A stretch of DNA of 64,000 bases. Origin: Lysobacterales bacterium (lineage in GTDB: Bacteria > Pseudomonadota > Gammaproteobacteria > Xanthomonadales > SZUA-36). Position 1 is the stretch's first letter. Each line of letters begins with the position of its first letter. The notes under the pieces are model-generated. The model was not told the origin of the DNA. It saw nothing but the letters and a program-made list of their open reading frames with translations, and ran no database searches. The position numbers and the translations under genes were made by a program. Shown here one piece after another: positions 36,472 to 45,266 of the stretch. The stretch is taken from positions 1 through 64,000 of the forward strand of contig JABDLD010000090.1 of NCBI GenBank assembly GCA_013001885.1, given 5' to 3'.

Positions 36472-37028
36472 TTCTCCAGTTCCTTCCGGACCAGGTTTCG
36501 GGCCCGATGTAGTTGGGCTTTCGATGACCCAACCGCCATGCCGGCAGTTTCGGCGATTTCGGCATGGCTGTATCCTTCGATGTCGTACAGGACCAGCACG
36601 GTGCGGGCTCTTTCCGGCAATCGCGCAATGGCCTGTTCCAGATCCATCCTCAACCCGGCATATACGTCTTTGTCTCCCGTGGCGCCCCGCTCCGCCGCTC
36701 CTTCCAGGGCGGTCTCCCGCTCCAGGTACCGCATGCGCGAGCGCCTGTCGCTCAGCGCAACGTTTACAGAGAGGCGGTGCAGCCAGGTTCCGAACAGGCT
36801 TTTACCCTTGAAGCTGTCCAGCTTTTGCCAGGCACGGACAAAGGATTCCTGTAACAGATCCTCGGCCAATGCCTTGTCCCCGCCGCATAAACGCCATACC
36901 AATCCGTAGATGCGGTCCCGGTGCTGCCGGTACAGGTTTTCAAAGGCTTCAGCATCACCGTTCCTGGCGCGCTCCACCATCGCGGCTTCATCATCGTGAT
37001 GTGCGGTGTTCGCTTCCCACGAAGCCAC
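36468..37028 (-). CDS. ECF RNA polymerase sigma factor
   Basis: A 186-residue ECF sigma factor. Region 2 is NLYRQHRDRIYGLVWRLCG with the -10 recognising ALAEDLLQESFVRAWQKL and the basic FGTWLHRLSVNVALSDRR; region 4 ends LPERARTVLVLYDIEGYSHA followed by EIAETAGMAVGSSKAQLHRA. The GTG at 37028 is chosen because AGGAGG stands eight bases before it; a GTG at 37058 would add ten residues and has no such site. The ATGA overlap with the next gene ties it to the putative anti-sigma factor. Target promoters were not identified. Confidence 0.93.
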   Translation of the reverse strand: MASWEANTAHHDDEAAMVERARNGDAEAFENLYRQHRDRIYGLVWRLCGGDKALAEDLLQESFVRAWQKLDSFKGKSLFGTWLHRLSVNVALSDRRSRMRYLERETALEGAAERGATGDKDVYAGLRMDLEQAIARLPERARTVLVLYDIEGYSHAEIAETAGMAVGSSKAQLHRARNLVRKELEK

Positions 37029-37134
37029 TGCGCGCTCCTCCTGTGAAAAATTAGACACATTACCGCATCAAAGGGTTTAAAGATGCACGGTAAGTTTAGT
37101 CTATGGAGAGAGAGGATGGATGCCTGCAGACCGG

Positions 37135-37713
37135 TCAGGACGGTATCAATGTCCTGATCACATGTTCAATGTAAGCTTCGAATTCTTCACTGCTCAGGCT
37201 CGGTGTCTGGTGCTGCCTCTGCAACTGGAGAAATCCGAGATAAACCGAATAGGTGAGCCGGCCCTGATGGCGGGCGGCCACAGGGTCCATACCAAGCTCC
37301 TCGAAGGCTGCCGACAGGTGCTCCATGCGTCTTTCAGCGACCCGCCCCAATACGGGTTCAACCTGTGGATGACCGGCCGCTGCGCACAGTTCGCTGTAAA
37401 CTTCGTGGGTGAGTTTCTCTTTACCAACCCGCCTGAAGAAAGATTTTAGCCGGTCACGCGGATGATCGATTTCGCCCAGCGCCTGGTTCACGTTTCGGCT
37501 GTCGTGCTCCTCCCATTGCTCCAGAGCCTGCTCGAGCAATGATTCACGACTGGAAAAATGCCAGTAAAAGCTGCCTTTTGTAATACCCATCCTGCGCGCC
37601 AACGGCTCGACAGCGAGCGCCTGGACTCCCCGCTCTGCAATCAACTCCAGCGCTGCCCTTTTCCAGTCCTCGGCCGAGAGCGTGACTTTTTCATTCTTTC
37701 TCAATACGGTCAT
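37135..37713 (-). CDS. TetR family transcriptional regulator
   Basis: A 192-residue repressor with an N-terminal helix-turn-helix (LIAERGVQALAVEPLARRMG then ITKGSFYWHFSSRESLLEQAL) and a ligand-binding helical C-terminal domain. The start is at MTVLRKN (37713), the usual position before the DNA-binding domain; the frame is open upstream but unrelated. It is divergent from fadE, and a perfect 7-6-7 palindrome lies over the candidate fadE promoter, about 90 bases from its own start. It probably represses fadE and senses an acyl-CoA-like ligand, an inference from position. Confidence 0.92.
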   Translation of the reverse strand: MTVLRKNEKVTLSAEDWKRAALELIAERGVQALAVEPLARRMGITKGSFYWHFSSRESLLEQALEQWEEHDSRNVNQALGEIDHPRDRLKSFFRRVGKEKLTHEVYSELCAAAGHPQVEPVLGRVAERRMEHLSAAFEELGMDPVAARHQGRLTYSVYLGFLQLQRQHQTPSLSSEEFEAYIEHVIRTLIPS

Positions 37714-37782
37714 GACAGCTTCGTGAATTCTCAAGCAACCTGGGGTCTTAGTGTACCGCTTTTTAACGGAACCAAGCGCCTG

Positions 37783-37811
37783 TTGACTTGTCTTAAAAGG
37801 TTCACCATACT
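37783..37811 (+). promoter_or_regulatory. Candidate fadE promoter
   Basis: TTGACT (37783-37788) is separated by 17 bases from CATACT (37806-37811), a good -35 with a fair -10. The -10 lies inside the palindrome at 37804-37823, so bound repressor would block it. Confidence 0.55.
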
Positions 37812-37823
37812 CCAGCGTATGGT
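37804..37823. promoter_or_regulatory. 20-bp palindromic operator candidate
   Basis: ACCATAC and GTATGGT are perfect inverted repeats around the six bases TCCAGC. Length, symmetry and position over the -10 region of the divergent tetR-fadE interval fit a TetR-family operator. Confidence 0.65.
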
Positions 37824-37890
37824 ACATTAGAAGTCTAGCAGTTTTTAATATGCTGGGACGCTATCGAACTTCGAGTTCAGGAGAACAGTC

Positions 37891-40359
37891 ATGACGTGGT
37901 TATTGCTCTTAACGCTTTTCGGTATTTCAGTCGCCTGCGCCTTTTACGGTACCGGGTTGATGATGTGGACGCTGGCAATGGCCGCGGGTATCGTTGTTCT
38001 GGCAGCGACCGGTTCAGTACCGCTGCTGAGCCTGATCGTCATTACAGCCATCTTTGCGATGATCGCTATTCCCCTCAACGTGAAACCCTGGCGCCAGCAG
38101 CTGGTCAGCGGACCCTTCCTCAAGCAGTTTCGGCGCATGCTGCCGGAAATTTCCGAGACGGAGCAGATTGCACTGGATGCGGGAACGGTTGGCTGGGAGG
38201 GCGAGCTATTTGCCGGAAAACCTGACTGGAGCCTGCTTAAGAAACAACCTTACCTGGCGCTTACGGTCGAGGAGCAGGCTTTTCTGGACGGTCCCGTCGA
38301 GGAACTGTGCCACATGCTCGATTCCTGGGAAATCACCCACATCGACGCTGACATGAATCCTGAGACCTGGGATTTCCTGAAGAAAAACAAGTTCTTCGGC
38401 ATGATCATTCCCAAGGAATACGGGGGCCTCGGTTTTTCCGCCATGGCCCACCGGGCCGTTCTGCAGAAAATATCATCGGTTTGCGCGCTTACCGCGTCGA
38501 CGGTAGCCGTGCCCAACTCATTGGGGCCCGGCGAATTGCTCCTGCATTACGGAACGGACGATCAGAAAAACCACTTTCTGCCACGCCTTGCACGGGGCGA
38601 GGAAATCCCCTGTTTTGGGCTCACGGGTCCTACAGCAGGATCAGACGCCACGTCGCTTCCCGACTACGGAATCGTCTGCAAAGGTAAATACGAGGGCAAG
38701 GAAGTCCTGGGCGTCCGCCTGAACTTCGACAAACGTTACATCACACTGGCCCCGGTTGCGACCATCATCGGTATCGCGTTCCAGATGCATGACCCGGACG
38801 GTTTGCTGGGTGACGAGAAAGAACTGGGTATTACGCTGGCGCTGGTTCCGCGCGGCACGAAAGGTGTGGAAGTGGGACGCCGCCACATGCCAATGAACCT
38901 GCCGTTCATGAATGGTCCGGTTCGCGGCAAAGACGTCTTTGTTCCTCTCGACGCACTGATCGGCGGCGTGGATATGGCCGGACAGGGCTGGCGGATGCTG
39001 GTGGAATGCCTGTCCGTGGGCCGGGCAATATCTTTGCCGTCAACTTCAACCGGCGGCAGCAAGATGGGGGCATTCGCTACCGGAGCCTACGCGCGGATCC
39101 GCAAGCAGTTCAATATGCCGATCGGCCGGTTCGAAGGCATCGAAGCTGCGCTGGCCCGTATTGCCGCCAACGCTTATGCCACCTCGGCTTTGTCCCGAAT
39201 GACCGCCACCGCGGTGGATCTCGGCGAGAAGCCTTCCGTTCCCTCAGCCATTGCGAAGTATCACACAACTGAAATGGCGCGTGAGGTCATCCGCGACGCG
39301 ATGGATGTTCACGGCGGCAAGGGCGTGATCATGGGTCCGAGAAACTACCTTGGCCGTGGCTGGGAGGGCATCCCGGTATCCATTACGGTGGAAGGCGCAA
39401 ACATCATGACGCGCAACCTGATGATTTTCGGCCAGGGCGCGATTCGCTGCCATCCCTATGTGCTGAAGGAAATGCAGGCCGCACGGCTGGAAAATGCCTC
39501 TGAAAGAATCGACCGTTTTGACGACCTGCTGTTTTCACACGTCGGATACTCGATCAGAAATGCGGCAAGAAGCCTGATCCTGGGATTGAGTTTTGGCAAG
39601 TTCGCGATGGTGCCGCATGACCGCAAGACATCGAAGTACTACAAAAAGCTGTCCCGGTACTCCGCGGCCCTGTCTTTCATCTCTGATATCTCGATGCTGA
39701 CCCTGGGCGGTAAACTGAAACAGAAAGAGCATATTTCAGCACGACTGGGCGATGTGTTAAGTCATCTTTACATATGCTCTGCCATGCTCAAACGCTACGA
39801 ATCAGAAGGTCGCCCGGCTGCCGACCAGGCCATTCTTTCCTGGGCGTTCCACAGCGCGATTTACAAAATCCAGATCGCGCTGCGGCTGGTCATAGACAAC
39901 TTCCCGAACCAGTACATGCGTTTTCTGCTGCGTTTTGTTGTTTTCCCGTTCGGGCGTCGTGAAAAAGAGCCTGGTGACCGCCTGACACACAGGGTTGCCC
40001 AGTTGTTGCTGTCGCCCTCCGACACACGGGACCGCTTGACCAGCGGCGTATTCAAGTCGGCGACCTCGGATCACCCGATTTGCTTCATGGAAAGGGCACT
40101 TCCGCAAGTGATTCAGGCTGAACCGCTCGAACGCAAGCTGTTGAAGGCTATCAAGCAAGGGGAAGTCAGCGGGCTTACCTGGGAAGACCGGGTCAAGGAT
40201 GCCCTCGACAAATCGGTTTTGAGCAAGGACGAGGTCGATATCCTGGTCAAGGTTCATGAACTGGTGTCAGAAATCATCGCTGTCGACGATTTTGAATCTG
40301 AGGATCTCCAGCTGGGCAGAAAACACAGAACACCCGTAGATACCCAGCACGCAGCCTGA
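37891..40359 (+). CDS. fadE: Acyl-CoA dehydrogenase, FadE type
   Basis: An 822-residue flavoenzyme for the first step of fatty-acid beta-oxidation, in the large membrane-associated FadE class (E. coli FadE 814 residues). Two N-terminal hydrophobic segments (about 1-25 and 30-55) are followed by the dehydrogenase core: FFGMIIPKEYGGLGFSAMAH, CFGLTGPTAGSDA, the VHGGKGVIMGP region and TVEGANIMTRNLMIFGQGAI. The long C-terminal domain is intact. AGGAG precedes the ATG. Its promoter region holds the TetR-type palindrome; a strong hairpin terminator follows 20 bases after the stop. Confidence 0.95.
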   Translation: MTWLLLLTLFGISVACAFYGTGLMMWTLAMAAGIVVLAATGSVPLLSLIVITAIFAMIAIPLNVKPWRQQLVSGPFLKQFRRMLPEISETEQIALDAGTVGWEGELFAGKPDWSLLKKQPYLALTVEEQAFLDGPVEELCHMLDSWEITHIDADMNPETWDFLKKNKFFGMIIPKEYGGLGFSAMAHRAVLQKISSVCALTASTVAVPNSLGPGELLLHYGTDDQKNHFLPRLARGEEIPCFGLTGPTAGSDATSLPDYGIVCKGKYEGKEVLGVRLNFDKRYITLAPVATIIGIAFQMHDPDGLLGDEKELGITLALVPRGTKGVEVGRRHMPMNLPFMNGPVRGKDVFVPLDALIGGVDMAGQGWRMLVECLSVGRAISLPSTSTGGSKMGAFATGAYARIRKQFNMPIGRFEGIEAALARIAANAYATSALSRMTATAVDLGEKPSVPSAIAKYHTTEMAREVIRDAMDVHGGKGVIMGPRNYLGRGWEGIPVSITVEGANIMTRNLMIFGQGAIRCHPYVLKEMQAARLENASERIDRFDDLLFSHVGYSIRNAARSLILGLSFGKFAMVPHDRKTSKYYKKLSRYSAALSFISDISMLTLGGKLKQKEHISARLGDVLSHLYICSAMLKRYESEGRPAADQAILSWAFHSAIYKIQIALRLVIDNFPNQYMRFLLRFVVFPFGRREKEPGDRLTHRVAQLLLSPSDTRDRLTSGVFKSATSDHPICFMERALPQVIQAEPLERKLLKAIKQGEVSGLTWEDRVKDALDKSVLSKDEVDILVKVHELVSEIIAVDDFESEDLQLGRKHRTPVDTQHAA

Positions 40360-40378
40360 TTTCGCTGCTATACTCACG

Positions 40379-40428
40379 GCCCCGGCCGGTTGCTCATGGC
40401 ATTTTGACCTGAGCCGGCCGGGGCTTTT
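40379..40428 (+). terminator. Intrinsic terminator after fadE
   Basis: GCCCCGGCCGG (40379-40389) pairs perfectly with CCGGCCGGGGC (40414-40424), followed by TTTTGCTTT. The loop of 24 bases is long but the 11-pair GC stem is strong. An extended -10 motif (TGCTATACT, 40366-40374) lies just before it, so it could instead lie in the btuB leader. Confidence 0.75.
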
Positions 40429-40429
40429 G

Positions 40430-40660
40430 CTTTGGGTGCCCGGAATAACAGGTTAGAGGCTGAGAAGCCGCACACCTGCCGGGTGAAACGGGAAGCCGGT
40501 TAAAATCCGGCACTGCCCCCGCAACGGTAAGCGAATCAGCCGGCTTTAGCCGGGCTGTGACCTGCGGCCTTATGCCACTGCACTCTGTGCGGGAAGGCGC
40601 CACAGGGGTTCATTTCGAGAGATGAATCATTCGCGAGTCCGGAGACCGGCCCAATGCACC
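40430..40660 (+). promoter_or_regulatory. Cobalamin riboswitch upstream of btuB
   Basis: The 399-base interval from fadE to btuB holds a cobalamin riboswitch. Diagnostic conserved blocks occur in order: GGGTGAAACGGGAAGCCGG and AAAATCCGGCACTGCCCCCG, then CAACGGTAAGC (together about 40484-40532), GCGGGAAGGCGCC around 40590-40602, and the B12 box AGTCCGGAGACCGGCCC at 40636-40652. A possible expression-platform hairpin follows (40673-40682 with 40708-40721). It should shut off btuB when adenosylcobalamin is abundant, as for E. coli btuB. The outer boundaries are approximate. Confidence 0.93.
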
Positions 40661-40672
40661 CAGTAACCGTGT

Positions 40673-40721
40673 TGCGGAGGGCAACCTGGGTCTGTGGATT
40701 TCTCCCGGCCCTCTCCCCGCA
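40673..40721 (+). promoter_or_regulatory. Hairpin in the btuB leader, possible expression platform
   Basis: TGCGGAGGGC pairs with GCCCTCTCCCCGCA apart from a small bulge, just after the B12 box and 38 bases before the btuB start. It has no T run, so control at translation is more likely than at transcription; fold prediction is needed. Confidence 0.4.
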
Positions 40722-40758
40722 GCCCATAACCGGCGCGGGTGTGCGCTTCGGAGATATA

Positions 40759-42561
40759 ATGAGGTCCATCGTAAAGTCATGCACGTTGCTGTTTTTGGCA
40801 ACTGGATGCTCCCGCCTGCTTTTTGCCGAACAACTGGAAACCTACGAACTCAAGCCTAACCTCGTGGTGACGCCGTCGCGGATGATTGAAGCCGTGGAAG
40901 ATTCACTCGCCTCGGTCAGTGTGATCACGCGCACTGACATCGAACTGTCCGTAGCCGAAGACCTGCTGGACTTGCTGCGCCTGCAACCCGGCATCGACAT
41001 CGTTCGCTCCGGAGGCGCGGGCTCCCAAACCAGCATCTTCATGCGCGGTAGTAATTCCAACCATATCCTTGTGCTGATTGACGGTGTGCGCGTGAGCTCA
41101 GCCAACACGGGCGCCTACGTATGGGAACAACTGCCGCTGAACCAGGTCGAGCGTGTTGAAATCGTCAGGGGGCCAAAGGGCAGCCTGTATGGATCAGATT
41201 CCATCGGCGGAGTCATCCAGGTTTTTACCCGGAGCAATCCCGATCCTTACGCACGGCTGACCATTGGCAGTTACAGCACCGGTGAATTCGAAGGCGGCCT
41301 AGGCTACCGCGGTGAGAACACCCAAATCAGCGTCAATGCCGGTTATCGGGACGCCGGCGGTTTTTCCGCCCAGAACCCGGATGGTTTCAGCTACGACCCG
41401 GATGACGACGGGTATAGAAATACCAACCTTGGGGTCAGGGGATCGACCCGGGCTGATTATGGTACCTGGCAATACAGTTTCCTCGGACTGGACAGCGAAA
41501 CGGAATTTGACCAGGGTGAGTCTGAAACCCGGCAGTACATCGCATCGGCCGGATTCGAGGGCTCCATTTCACCGCGCTGGAAATACCAGGTTCTCGGGGG
41601 TTACACGAAAGAGAAGCTGACCTCGGACTTTGGCTTTTTCACCACCGGTTTCGAATCGAATCGTTATGAACTGAACTGGCAAAATCAGTACACCAACGAC
41701 AGCGATGGCACACTCAGCTTCGGCGCGGACGTCTATCGTGAAAGCGGCCGGTCCCGCGACTCGTGGGATGAAAGTCGAAACAACGCCGGACTGTTCGTCA
41801 GTTATGACCAGTTACTGAATCGCCTGCATGTGCAACTGGGCGGGCGGTATGACGACAACAGCCGGTTCGGTGACAAACTTACCGGGCAACTGGCCCTGGG
41901 CTATGACCTGAACGAGGCCTGGCAGCTTGTTGGCAGCTATGGCTCCGCGTTTCGCGGACCCAATCTGAGCGAGCAGTATTCTCCAGGTTTCGGGGGGCTT
42001 TTCGCCGGCAATCCTGACCTGAATCCCGAATCGTCGCGTTCAGGCGAAGTGGGACTGCGCTGGCACCACCAAAGCCTCGGCGCCTTCCTGGCCTCGGCCT
42101 ACCGTACAAAAGTCGATGACCTCATTGCATTCAACGGCGACCAGTTCAGGGCGATCAATATCGACCGCGCGCGGCTCAAAGGGATCGAACTCGAATATTC
42201 TCTGTCTTTAGACGGCTGGCTGCTCAATGCGAACACCACGTTCCAGAACACAAAAGACCTGTCCACTGGAAAATCGCTGCTGCGGCGCCCTGACCAGAAA
42301 GCATCCGTCACGCTGAACCGAAGCTTTATCAACGGCTCCTGGGCTGGCCTGGAATGGTTTTATTCAGGCAAACGCGAGGACTTCGGAGGAATCATGCTGG
42401 ATAGCTATCACTTGCTCAACATCAGGGCCGGCTGGGTTTTCAAACCGGCCTGGAGAGTGGAGTTCAGAGGAGACAACCTGACCGACCGGGATTATGAACC
42501 GGCGTTTGGATTCAACGCCGCAGGAAGGTCCTGGTTTGTCTCACTTGCCTGGATGCCCTAG
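40759..42561 (+). CDS. btuB: TonB-dependent vitamin B12 receptor
   Basis: A 600-residue outer-membrane receptor. The signal peptide ends near LLFAEQ; a TonB-box-like NLVVTPSR follows, then the plug domain (VEDSLASVSVITRTDIE, GSNSNHILVLIDGVRVSS, VERVEIVRGPKGSLYGSDSI) and a 22-strand-type barrel ending in FVSLAWMP. Size and TonB box are BtuB-like, and the riboswitch upstream supports cobalamin as the ligand. The ATG at 40759 is preferred over an in-frame ATG at 40654, which lies next to the B12 box and gives no signal peptide; GGAG precedes it. Confidence 0.93.
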   Translation: MRSIVKSCTLLFLATGCSRLLFAEQLETYELKPNLVVTPSRMIEAVEDSLASVSVITRTDIELSVAEDLLDLLRLQPGIDIVRSGGAGSQTSIFMRGSNSNHILVLIDGVRVSSANTGAYVWEQLPLNQVERVEIVRGPKGSLYGSDSIGGVIQVFTRSNPDPYARLTIGSYSTGEFEGGLGYRGENTQISVNAGYRDAGGFSAQNPDGFSYDPDDDGYRNTNLGVRGSTRADYGTWQYSFLGLDSETEFDQGESETRQYIASAGFEGSISPRWKYQVLGGYTKEKLTSDFGFFTTGFESNRYELNWQNQYTNDSDGTLSFGADVYRESGRSRDSWDESRNNAGLFVSYDQLLNRLHVQLGGRYDDNSRFGDKLTGQLALGYDLNEAWQLVGSYGSAFRGPNLSEQYSPGFGGLFAGNPDLNPESSRSGEVGLRWHHQSLGAFLASAYRTKVDDLIAFNGDQFRAINIDRARLKGIELEYSLSLDGWLLNANTTFQNTKDLSTGKSLLRRPDQKASVTLNRSFINGSWAGLEWFYSGKREDFGGIMLDSYHLLNIRAGWVFKPAWRVEFRGDNLTDRDYEPAFGFNAAGRSWFVSLAWMP

Positions 42562-42953
42562 CCGGTGTCGGCCTTATCCGCAGCCTTCTGCCGGCGGCGC
42601 AGTTCGTTGCGCATTTTCATCGGGTGCTCAACCCGCCGCAGCTTGTCCAGCAAATGATTTAGAGCGCGAAGCGGATGGCGCCAGGGCATCCGGGGTCCGG
42701 CAAATAGCATCACGTCGCGGGCCATTTGGCGCTGTGCCGGCTTGTAGCAGTGAATCGGGCAATTCGCACAAGTTGGCTTCTGTTCACCGTAAGGGCATTT
42801 CTCCAGCCGCCTCCCGGCATATTGCATCAAGCGATTGCACTCCGGACAAAGGCCGGCGCCGTCGTGAGAGCTGTGGTGGTGCTCGCAATAGATGCGCGTC
42901 ATACACACCAGCGTTTCATGTTCGCGTCTTAATCGGCCTTTAAGCTTGCTCAT
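42558..42953 (-). CDS. ygbA: YgbA family, nitrous-oxide-stimulated promoter protein
   Basis: A 131-residue cysteine-rich protein of the YgbA_NO family. Diagnostic are MTRIYCEHHHSS, GLCPECNRLMQYAGRRLEKC, PYGEQKPTCANCPIHCYKP and FAGPRMPWRHPLRAL. In other bacteria ygbA is induced by nitric oxide through NsrR; its function is unknown. Several Cys pairs suggest metal binding. The upstream region (42954-43042) holds AATTCATCT (42977-42985), whose complement resembles one NsrR half site, but no second half was seen. Its end overlaps btuB by 4 bases. Confidence 0.9.
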   Translation of the reverse strand: MSKLKGRLRREHETLVCMTRIYCEHHHSSHDGAGLCPECNRLMQYAGRRLEKCPYGEQKPTCANCPIHCYKPAQRQMARDVMLFAGPRMPWRHPLRALNHLLDKLRRVEHPMKMRNELRRRQKAADKADTG

Positions 42954-43042
42954 CACTGGATAATAGTAGTATTTTCAATTCATCTATCTGACCGGAATCA
43001 AATGTACCGAAGATCAACCTTTTTGATACCCTGCTGACGGCG

Positions 43043-44077
43043 ATGACCCGGGTTATCCTGCAAACGTTGACGCTGCTTGCCTGCCTGGCGCTATCGTCCT
43101 GTGCGAGAGCGCCTGCTGAGCAGCACGCTGAATTTTTCATCTTCGGCACCCTGCTGGAAGTGACGACCTGGAACATTGAGGAGTCTGAAGCGCAACCGGC
43201 ATTTTCTTCGCTTCATTCTCAGTTCCAGCGTATGCACAGCGAATGGCACGCCTGGGAACCGGGCACGCTGACAGAGATCAACCGGGCGTTCGCTACTGGT
43301 CTGCCGGCCCTGGCCAGTCCGGACATCATTGAAATGATCCGCCACTCCCAACAGGTCGAGGCGCAAACGTCCGGACGGTTCAATCCCGCGATTGGCAGCC
43401 TGGTGGCGCTTTGGGGTTTTCACACATCGGACTACCCGATTGAAGGTCCGCCCCCGCAGCGTTCACTGATAGAACAACTCGTGCGCCAGAAACCGTCCAG
43501 CCTGGATATTCAAATCGACGGACCGACTCTGACGACCTCGAACCCGGCTGTGCAACTCGATTTTGGCGGTATCGCAAAAGGTTACGCCATCGACATCGCG
43601 ATTCAATCCCTCAAAAAAAGGGGAATCAAGGACGCGATCGTCAACGCGGGAGGCGACCTGCGGGCAATCGGCCGCCACGGAGACCGGCCTTGGCGAATTG
43701 CGGTTCGGAACCCGTCAGGCGGCATCATCGGTGCGCTGGAAGCGGGTTCGGATGAGGCCATTTTCACCTCCGGCAATTACGAAAGGTTTCGCCAGGACAA
43801 AGAAAGCCGTTATCCGCATATCCTCGATCCACGCACCGGCTGGCCGGTAAAAGACGTTGCCTCGGTAACCGTCATCGCATCTGAGGGCTGGCTGGCGGAC
43901 GCGGCAGCAACGGCGCTGATCGTTGGCGGACTCGAGGAATGGCTCGAAGTGGCCCGTGCACTGAACCTGGCACAGGTGCTGGTGGTGGATGAGAACGGCA
44001 AAGCCTACCTTACGGAAAAAATGGACCGGCGAATGGAATTCGTTGACGGTATTGAAAAGGAAATCGTCCGGTTTTAG
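43043..44077 (+). CDS. apbE: FAD:protein FMN transferase, ApbE
   Basis: A 344-residue lipoprotein (lipobox ALSSCARA, Cys20) that attaches FMN covalently to Thr residues of respiratory subunits such as NqrB, NqrC or RnfG. Family motifs are WHAWEPGTLTEIN, LDFGGIAKGYAID, VNAGGDLRAIG, HILDPRTGWPV and LADAAATALIVGG. It is exported to the periplasm. No Nqr or Rnf genes are in the window, so its substrates are elsewhere. It starts alone on the plus strand, divergent from ygbA, and its end overlaps sufT by 4 bases. Confidence 0.94.
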   Translation: MTRVILQTLTLLACLALSSCARAPAEQHAEFFIFGTLLEVTTWNIEESEAQPAFSSLHSQFQRMHSEWHAWEPGTLTEINRAFATGLPALASPDIIEMIRHSQQVEAQTSGRFNPAIGSLVALWGFHTSDYPIEGPPPQRSLIEQLVRQKPSSLDIQIDGPTLTTSNPAVQLDFGGIAKGYAIDIAIQSLKKRGIKDAIVNAGGDLRAIGRHGDRPWRIAVRNPSGGIIGALEAGSDEAIFTSGNYERFRQDKESRYPHILDPRTGWPVKDVASVTVIASEGWLADAAATALIVGGLEEWLEVARALNLAQVLVVDENGKAYLTEKMDRRMEFVDGIEKEIVRF

Positions 44078-44652
44078 AACATCCCGGTTTCCAGCCGGGC
44101 CACTTCCGACATCATATTGTGGTTCCAGGGAGGATCAAAAGTCAGTTCCACGTTCACCTGGCTGATGGTAGGAATCAGCAGCAACTTCGAACGGACATCG
44201 TCCACCAGGATATCACCCATCCCGCAACCGGGCGCGGTCAGAGTCATCTCGACTTCGACGACACGATCACCCTGCCCATCGGTGTGCATCTCACAGCGAT
44301 AAATCAACCCGAGGTCCACTATGTTGACCGGAATTTCAGGGTCATAAACGGTTTTCATTTGGTCCCACAAAAGACGTTCAACGTCATCCTCGGTGGCATC
44401 CTCAGGCAGGCTCGGAGGCTGTACGGGCTTTCTTCCGATGGCATCGGCGTCAAGGCCCGCAACCCGGAACAGGTTGCCGTCGACAAAAACCGTGAAACTT
44501 CCGCCCAGCGCCTGCGTGATATATCCCACGGTGCCGGCCGGTATCGTGACTTCATCGCCCGACGGGATCATCACGACATCACAATCGCGTGAGAATGTAC
44601 AAGGCTGGCTGGTATGAGAAAACATAGCTGTCAAGAATGTGGCCTGCTGCAT
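44074..44652 (-). CDS. sufT: Fe-S cluster assembly protein SufT (MIP18-like)
   Basis: A 192-residue protein of the SufT group: an N-terminal segment (CDVVMIPSGDEVTIPAGT, then GGSFTVFVDGNLFRV) precedes the MIP18/DUF59 domain (VERLLWDQMKTVYDPEIPVN, IVDLGLIY, LTAPGCGMGDILVDDVRSKL, FDPPWNHNMMSEVARLETGM). SufT helps mature Fe-S proteins, including lipoate-dependent enzymes in some bacteria. The ATG at 44652 is used; MFSHTSQ at 44625 is an alternative. It follows bfr by 35 bases on the same strand, so it fits an iron-handling group. Confidence 0.9.
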   Translation of the reverse strand: MQQATFLTAMFSHTSQPCTFSRDCDVVMIPSGDEVTIPAGTVGYITQALGGSFTVFVDGNLFRVAGLDADAIGRKPVQPPSLPEDATEDDVERLLWDQMKTVYDPEIPVNIVDLGLIYRCEMHTDGQGDRVVEVEMTLTAPGCGMGDILVDDVRSKLLLIPTISQVNVELTFDPPWNHNMMSEVARLETGMF

Positions 44653-44687
44653 GATATCTCAAGCAGCAGAACCACAAAGAAATATTT

Positions 44688-45155
44688 TCAGCCCATCTGG
44701 CTTTGCTGATAATTTTCAATTCCGACGCGGTCGATCAGGTCAAGCTGGGTTTCAAGCCAGTCCACGTGCTCTTCTTCGGAGTCCAGGATGCTGTCGAACA
44801 GGTCCCTGCTCACATAGTCCCTGCAGGCTTCGCAGTGAGTGATGGCATCCCGCAAATCAGGAATAGCTTCCATTTCCAGCGCGAGATCGCATTCCAGCAT
44901 TTCCCGCGTATTTTCGCCTATCCGCAATTTTCCAATATCCTGCATATTGGGCAGCCCTTCGAGAAAAAGGATGCGTTCCACCAGCGCGTCCGCATGCTTC
45001 ATTTCGTCGACGGACTCGTGAAATTCGTAATCACCGAGACTGGTAAGACCCCAATCCTTAAACATCCTGGAATGCAGGAAGTACTGGTTGATAGCGGCTA
45101 ATTCATTACGTAAAACACGGTTCAAAAACTCAATGACTTTCGGGTCACCTTTCAT
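44688..45155 (-). CDS. bfr: Bacterioferritin
   Basis: A 155-residue iron-storage protein forming heme-containing 24-mers. The ferroxidase ligands are visible (Glu18, Glu51, His54 in DEMKHAD, and SEEEHVDW further on), and Met52, the heme ligand, is present. Upstream (minus-strand direction, 45236-45254) lies a Fur-box-like sequence, consistent with iron control. It sits after bfd (112 bases apart) and before sufT. Confidence 0.96.
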   Translation of the reverse strand: MKGDPKVIEFLNRVLRNELAAINQYFLHSRMFKDWGLTSLGDYEFHESVDEMKHADALVERILFLEGLPNMQDIGKLRIGENTREMLECDLALEMEAIPDLRDAITHCEACRDYVSRDLFDSILDSEEEHVDWLETQLDLIDRVGIENYQQSQMG

Positions 45156-45235
45156 TCAGGACTCTCCAGGGTGTGATGAAACCGACCTTCCGGCCGGCAA
45201 AAAGATTCATTCTACAAAAGGAATCTATTTGATGC

Positions 45236-45254
45236 AGGAATGAGAATCGTTTGC
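45236..45254. promoter_or_regulatory. Weak Fur-box-like site upstream of bfr
   Basis: AGGAATGAGAATCGTTTGC matches about 12 of 19 positions of the classical Fur box. It lies 81 bases upstream of the bfr ATG and resembles the stronger site before bfd. Confidence 0.45.
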
Positions 45255-45266
45255 AGTTGGGGCAGA

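Noticed and set aside
42971-42990. Possible NsrR site before ygbA
   Set aside because: Only one half site is convincing; no second half at the expected spacing.
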